Assembly (NCBI GenBank): GCA_030042375.1 | Contig: JASHZU010000294.1 | Coordinates: forward strand, 1 to 9,295 | Direction: 5' to 3' | Length of the DNA: 9,295 bases | From: Verrucomicrobiia bacterium | GTDB taxonomy: Bacteria > Verrucomicrobiota > Verrucomicrobiae > Limisphaerales > UBA11358 | In this document: positions 5,474-9,295 of the stretch, piece by piece | How the letters are laid out: the number at the start of each line of letters is the position of its first letter | Numbering within the stretch: the stretch's first letter is position 1 | The notes under the pieces: model-generated | Told to the model about the DNA's origin: nothing | The model's database searches: none | Seen by the model: the letters and a program-made list of their open reading frames with translations, nothing else | Made by a program: the position numbers and the translations under genes

Positions 5474-7354
5474 TTAATCGGTCAATCCAAATCCGAATGG
5501 GAAAGACGGGTGTTCGCCTTTGGAACCGACGCGAATGTGCTCGTTATTGCTGGGCCAGTCGCGTGGCAGTTTGCCAGTGAAGCGATAGTCACCAAATAAT
5601 ACATCAGCGACACCCGAGCCTTCGGTGCCGGGCAGCCACGCGGCAATGAGCGCACGGCTGTCGCGCAACGCCGAGTCCAAAATCAAAGGCCGGCCGGAAA
5701 TTAAAATCGTGATGACGGGCGCCCCGGAGCTTTTGGCCGTGGCGACTAAAGCAAGGTCTTCTACTGAAAGGATCAAATTCGTACGGTCGCCCCTCATTTC
5801 GGCGTAAGGTGGCTCACCAACAATAACAATGACTGCGTCGGGATTGCCCAGATTGCTGCCATCGGGCGAATAAGTCACTTGCGTTTCCGGCGAAACCGCC
5901 TGACGAATCGCCGCAAGAATCGTGGTACCGCCATGAGTCACGTTGCCATGCGCGCCCTGCCAGCTAATCGTCCAGCCGCCGCATTGCATTCCCAAATCAT
6001 CTGCCGCAGCCCCGACTACGGCCAGATGCTTAATATCCTTAGAGAGGGGCAGGATGTGTCCTTTATTTTTCAGAAGCACGAGTGATTCGCGCACTGCCTG
6101 TCGCGCCACTGCCCGATGTTCCGGCGAACCAATGGCGGCGGTCAAAGCGGGATCAACCGGCGTATTATTGAACAGTCCCATTTGAAATTTAATTCGGAGA
6201 ATCCGGCGCACCGCGTCATCAATGCGCGATTGCGGCACTTTTCCTTCCGCAACCAATTCCTTCAAGTCCTGGATGAATGTGACATAGTTGTTCGGCCTGT
6301 CCGAGCCATAGGGAATCATAAACATGTCCAATCCGGCATTCACGGACTGTTCAATGTCATTTTTGTAATCGGGCGAAATCTGGTCAATGGCCGCCCAGTC
6401 AGAAACTAAAAAGCCTTTGAAGCCCAATTCGTTTTTCAGGACGTCGGTGAGCAGGTACTTGTTACCGCTCATTTTTTTGCCATTCCAACTGCTGTAGGAA
6501 ACCATGATAGAGCCCACGCCGGCCTTGATGGCGGCGCGATACGGCGGGAGATAAAGTTTCCGCAACGTGGCTTCATCGCAAATGGTATTGCCCTGATCAA
6601 TACCGTTGGTGGTGCCACCATCTGCCAGATAATGCTTGGCACAGGCTAAAACGGAAGTGGGATCGGGGGAAAGTTCATCGCCCTGAAAACCATGGACCGC
6701 CGCCGCACCCAATTCAGAAACCAGTTCCGGGCTTTGCCCGTAACTTTCGTAGGTGCGGCCCCAGCGCTCGTCCTGGGCCACGGCAACGCAAGGCGCAAAT
6801 CCCCAGCGAATCCCCGTGCCGGCGATTTCCTCCGCAGTAACACGCCCTTCCCGTTCGACGATGTCCGGGTCGTGGGTCGCGCCCATGCCGATGTTATGAG
6901 GGAAAATGACGGCACCATCAATGTTGTTGTGACCGTGAACCGTGTCAATGCCGTAGAGCAACGGAATTTTTAATCGTGTTTGCAATGCATATGATTCAAA
7001 ACTGGTAGCATAGTTCAGCCAGCTTTGCGGAGTGTTATCATGGTTGGGTGGATCGGAATCACCGCCGCTCAAAACCGAGCCCAGAAAGTAGGTCTGCACA
7101 TCGCTTTTATTCGTCAGCGCGTCGGAATCCACCTGAACCATCTGGCCAATTTTCTCGTCTTGCGTCATCTGCGAAAGCAACGCCTCGACCTGGCTTTCAA
7201 TATTTGAGTTGCCGATGGGCGATACGCTGTCGGCGGCCATTGTGACGGCGCCTGTCAAAAGCATCGCAATACAAGTGAGAGGAACTGCTTTAAGGCAAAA
7301 TTTGCGGAGGTGGTGGAATGTATAGCCCATAATTAATTCAGCCATGATTTTCAT
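5474..7354 (-). CDS. Secreted GH3 beta-glucosidase / exo-beta-glucanase (ExoI-like)
   Basis: A complete 626-residue enzyme of glycoside hydrolase family 3, which removes beta-glucosyl units from the non-reducing ends of glucans or oligosaccharides with retention. The signal peptide (about 1-41) ends near AVTMA/AD, so it acts in the periplasm or outside the cell. The N-terminal barrel shows GIDTVHGHNN (Asp137), DERWGRTYESYG (Arg200), AKHYLADGG (Lys240, His241), VSYSSWNG (Tyr287) and GFLVSDW (nucleophile Asp319, then Trp320). The C-terminal domain shows CGGWTISWQG (Trp461, Trp465) and VGEPPYAEMRGD, which carries the likely acid/base Glu519 or Glu514 by analogy with barley ExoI. There is no third FnIII domain, so it is the compact two-domain type. 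The start at 7354 has a Shine-Dalgarno; a longer open frame back to 7498 would overlap the lyase and add 48 residues before the signal peptide. It lies 34 bp after the lyase, probably in one operon. The family is certain; the linkage preference (1,3/1,4) is inferred. Confidence 0.95.
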   Translation of the reverse strand: MKIMAELIMGYTFHHLRKFCLKAVPLTCIAMLLTGAVTMAADSVSPIGNSNIESQVEALLSQMTQDEKIGQMVQVDSDALTNKSDVQTYFLGSVLSGGDSDPPNHDNTPQSWLNYATSFESYALQTRLKIPLLYGIDTVHGHNNIDGAVIFPHNIGMGATHDPDIVEREGRVTAEEIAGTGIRWGFAPCVAVAQDERWGRTYESYGQSPELVSELGAAAVHGFQGDELSPDPTSVLACAKHYLADGGTTNGIDQGNTICDEATLRKLYLPPYRAAIKAGVGSIMVSYSSWNGKKMSGNKYLLTDVLKNELGFKGFLVSDWAAIDQISPDYKNDIEQSVNAGLDMFMIPYGSDRPNNYVTFIQDLKELVAEGKVPQSRIDDAVRRILRIKFQMGLFNNTPVDPALTAAIGSPEHRAVARQAVRESLVLLKNKGHILPLSKDIKHLAVVGAAADDLGMQCGGWTISWQGAHGNVTHGGTTILAAIRQAVSPETQVTYSPDGSNLGNPDAVIVIVGEPPYAEMRGDRTNLILSVEDLALVATAKSSGAPVITILISGRPLILDSALRDSRALIAAWLPGTEGSGVADVLFGDYRFTGKLPRDWPSNNEHIRVGSKGEHPSFPFGFGLTD

Positions 7355-7360
7355 TAATTG

Positions 7361-7364
7361 CCCT
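7361..7364 (-). promoter_or_regulatory. Ribosome binding site deciding the GH3 start
   Basis: AGGG on the minus strand lies 6 nt before the ATG at 7354. The in-frame ATGs at 7345 and 7330 are further away, and the upstream ATG at 7498 lies inside the lyase gene. The chosen start leaves a clean 34-bp intergenic gap. Confidence 0.65.
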
Positions 7365-7388
7365 ACTTCGTGTCGAGCTTTTTTAAGC

Positions 7389-9295
7389 TTATTCGATTTG
7401 CACGCGGTAGAAGCATGTTTGGTTGACGACGGGATTAGTTGCGGATTCCGCCAAGTTATTGCCGGGGAGACTGCTGCCCAACGGTGTCCATTGGGCATCG
7501 GTCAGAGCATTTTTATATTCTACCTGATAATTGAATCCTGATTGGGTGGGGAAGGAGAAGACCAAGTTCGTGGCATTGACTTTTGAGGTTAATTCAAACA
7601 CCGGTACTAACATGAGAAAATTAGCATTACAGTCTGCGCTGTCTGACGATGGCCTGCCCAATTGCAAGGTATTGGTGGAACCGTTAAACGATACAATCAC
7701 CGGATTTCCAAAATTATCGGTCAAAGGAATGTAATTATAGGTTTCCCATGCGGTATTAGGCACGAAGAAGGTGCCCAGGAAATTTGTTGCTTGAGTGGTG
7801 GTACCCCAACCTCTGGTCACTTCGGCCAGCGTGCAGGTCGTCGCACCGCCCCCGGCAGCGAGGCGTCCGTAAACATAATAACTGCCAGCGGGGAAATGCC
7901 TGGTGTAGTTCGCCCAGGAACCGGGGCTGAAATAACCGATGCTATAATCGGAAAATCCGGTCCCATTATATTGCGGCCTGACAACATCGCCATTGACTTC
8001 GGTGTCCATCCCATTAGGACGATAAAGGTCCGTCCCATCAAAATTGACCTGATGCGTGTCCGCGTTAACATCGGCACTCAAGCCGGCGTAGGCATTGGTC
8101 TGCGGGTTGTCAATAAAGTGGCCGCCGTTGTAATCAAAGTCCTCCGCTTCCCAGGTATAGTTTGCAGGGCTGAAGGTGTCGAAGTTTTTGGTCGTGGTGG
8201 CGATGTTTCCATTGGTATCGGTCACGGTAACGACGACGGTGTAAACCATGTTTGGCAGGAGGTGGGGATAACTGACATTCCAATTATTATTTGACCCGGT
8301 CAGGACGAGGTTGGTTTCGACCACGCCGTTCACAGTCAGGACAACATTGCTTGATGGAATCCCGTAACCGGAAGTGACATTAAAGGCGAACGTATTGGTG
8401 GATTCAAATAATGTAGTGCCAACAGGCGATACGTTGTTCAACGCGGGCCACAGGGAATTGGTATAGGCGAATGATGCCTGAAACGTTTTACCCAGCGCGC
8501 CGTTGACATTTACTGAAAAAACAATTTGCGGGGAGAGCTGCTGCACCGTGATGCCTGCATCCGCGGACTGAAAGCCGGTAGCGGCGCGGTTCAGGGTCAC
8601 GGTAATGGAACCGGTGTTGGTCTGCGTAGGGTCGGAAATGCCCACGGAAATGCCGTTGGAACTTTCCATGGTGATGACCGATGACTCATTGTTCACGGAA
8701 ATCAAATCGGCTGAACTGATGCCGTTGGTCCAAAAATTTGCGGCCACGACACCAAGGGAAGGTTTTTTAACAGCCTGTACAAAGGATGTATTGGTCAGGA
8801 TTACGATATCCGGATTCGCGGTGTAATTGCTGACGGTGGCGGTGTTCATGGTGGGCAGAATGACATAGGAGTAAGAAGCGTTTACCGGCTGCACACCGTG
8901 ATTGAACCACAGTTTCAAATAATCGTCGGTATAAACGGTGGTGGAATCGCCGCTATTAATCTGGGACCATGAGCCGCTATTGGAAATAAAAGTCGCTTGA
9001 AGATTCGAGTTGCCCGCAGGGAAATAATAGCCGCCCGTGCCGCTTAACGCGCACCAGGAAGGGGTGGCGCTCGGTAAATTTGAACTCCAGCCAACTGTGG
9101 GCGTTATGGCTGTGCCATTTATGGTAAAGCTGCTGGTGATAGGATTTCCGAGCCGCCGGTCTTCCGCAGTGGTATCTACTTCCGAAGGTCCACCACAGGT
9201 AATTCCTGCGCCGAGACAGACAATCTCATCATCCAGCATGAACCAGGATTTTTTTGCGTACAATGTGGTATTGCAACCATGCAATTGCATGCCGG
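7389..9295 (-). CDS. Polysaccharide lyase family 8, C-terminal part with added domains
   Basis: The frame is open at the window edge (codon GGC before the ATG at 9290), so the gene continues upstream and that ATG is internal. Counting from it, residues 1-165 are the PL8 central beta-sandwich: AKKSWFMLDDEIVCLGAGI, TTAEDRRLGN, WFNHGVQPVNASYSYVILP and YTANPDIVIL are family hallmarks. Residues 170-255 fit the PL8 C-terminal domain (VQAVKKPSLGVVAANFW). An Ig-like region (about 280-370), a CBM-like region (378-566) and a short C-terminal domain (571-633) follow. PL8 enzymes cut uronic-acid polysaccharides (hyaluronate, chondroitin, xanthan side chains) by beta-elimination. The catalytic Asn, His, Tyr and Arg lie in the toroid domain outside this window, so activity and substrate cannot be judged. 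The appended domains make it longer than plain PL8 lyases. It is probably secreted and co-transcribed with the GH3 gene. Confidence 0.9.
   Translation of the reverse strand, partial: GMQLHGCNTTLYAKKSWFMLDDEIVCLGAGITCGGPSEVDTTAEDRRLGNPITSSFTINGTAITPTVGWSSNLPSATPSWCALSGTGGYYFPAGNSNLQATFISNSGSWSQINSGDSTTVYTDDYLKLWFNHGVQPVNASYSYVILPTMNTATVSNYTANPDIVILTNTSFVQAVKKPSLGVVAANFWTNGISSADLISVNNESSVITMESSNGISVGISDPTQTNTGSITVTLNRAATGFQSADAGITVQQLSPQIVFSVNVNGALGKTFQASFAYTNSLWPALNNVSPVGTTLFESTNTFAFNVTSGYGIPSSNVVLTVNGVVETNLVLTGSNNNWNVSYPHLLPNMVYTVVVTVTDTNGNIATTTKNFDTFSPANYTWEAEDFDYNGGHFIDNPQTNAYAGLSADVNADTHQVNFDGTDLYRPNGMDTEVNGDVVRPQYNGTGFSDYSIGYFSPGSWANYTRHFPAGSYYVYGRLAAGGGATTCTLAEVTRGWGTTTQATNFLGTFFVPNTAWETYNYIPLTDNFGNPVIVSFNGSTNTLQLGRPSSDSADCNANFLMLVPVFELTSKVNATNLVFSFPTQSGFNYQVEYKNALTDAQWTPLGSSLPGNNLAESATNPVVNQTCFYRVQIE
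7392..7580 (-). other. C-terminal domain of the lyase
   Basis: Residues 571-633 counted from 9290. The pattern is NLVFSFPTQSGFNYQVEYKN, then ALTDAQWTPLGS, then CFYRVQIE at the extreme C-terminus. Domains of this form end many verrucomicrobial secreted proteins (general knowledge). It shares with the end of the giant protein the order beta-strand, residue pair N/T + L, then W-T, then a terminal F-Y, which may mean a distant relationship. Confidence 0.6.
7593..8159 (-). other. Carbohydrate-binding-module-like region of the lyase
   Basis: Residues 378-566 counted from 9290 begin YTWEAEDFDYNGGHFIDNP, an opening like CBM6/CBM35-type beta-sandwiches (xEAE near the start). FSPGSWANYTRHFPAGSYYVYGRLA follows, the strand typical of these modules, and the region ends LMLVPV. 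Two Cys (486 and 554) could pair. It would tether the lyase to polysaccharide. The family number is not assigned; the insert around RPNGMDTEVNGD is longer than in a standard CBM6. Confidence 0.6.

Noticed and set aside
9288..9290. ATG at 9290 as the start of the lyase gene
   Set aside because: The frame is open upstream (GGC codon) and the sequence begins in the middle of the PL8 central domain, so the true start is beyond the window.

Overview
The window looks like a piece of a Verrucomicrobiota genome (Pedosphaera/Opitutus-like). This rests on protein style, not on a marker gene: a giant Thr/Asn/Gly-rich beta-helix protein with a PATR-type repeat, exported enzymes carrying extra Ig-like and carbohydrate-binding-like domains, and C-terminal beta-domains of the kind seen in many verrucomicrobial secreted proteins. 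All four genes lie on the minus strand, so transcription runs from high to low coordinates.

Layout in the direction of transcription. (1) 9295-7389: the C-terminal 635 or so residues of a family 8 polysaccharide lyase (hyaluronate/chondroitin/xanthan lyase family), cut by the window edge. It is followed within the same polypeptide by an Ig-like region, a CBM-like region and a short C-terminal domain. (2) 7354-5474: a complete secreted GH3 beta-glucosidase/exo-beta-glucanase, very similar in its motifs to plant ExoI-type enzymes. It starts 34 bp after the lyase stop with a good Shine-Dalgarno, so the two are probably one operon. (3) 5473-5222: a spacer with a candidate promoter and two separate inverted repeats. 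(4) 5221-605: a 1538-residue exported beta-helix protein built as module A, module B, module A', then a C-terminal domain, with no autotransporter beta-barrel. (5) 604-375: a hairpin, then a strong intrinsic terminator. (6) 374-1: the start of a DUF2062 membrane protein that runs off the window and has its own ribosome binding site.

The lyase and GH3 enzyme together suggest extracellular or periplasmic breakdown of an acidic polysaccharide with beta-glucosidic linkages. A xanthan-like polymer would fit both enzymes, but the lyase's catalytic domain is outside the window and its substrate cannot be read here. The beta-helix protein may be a surface protein of the same polysaccharide-use locus, but this rests only on position and on its similar C-terminal end. 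No tRNA, rRNA, CRISPR array, transposase or attachment site was seen, and no plus-strand gene is credible. No stretch longer than 300 bp lacks a gene.
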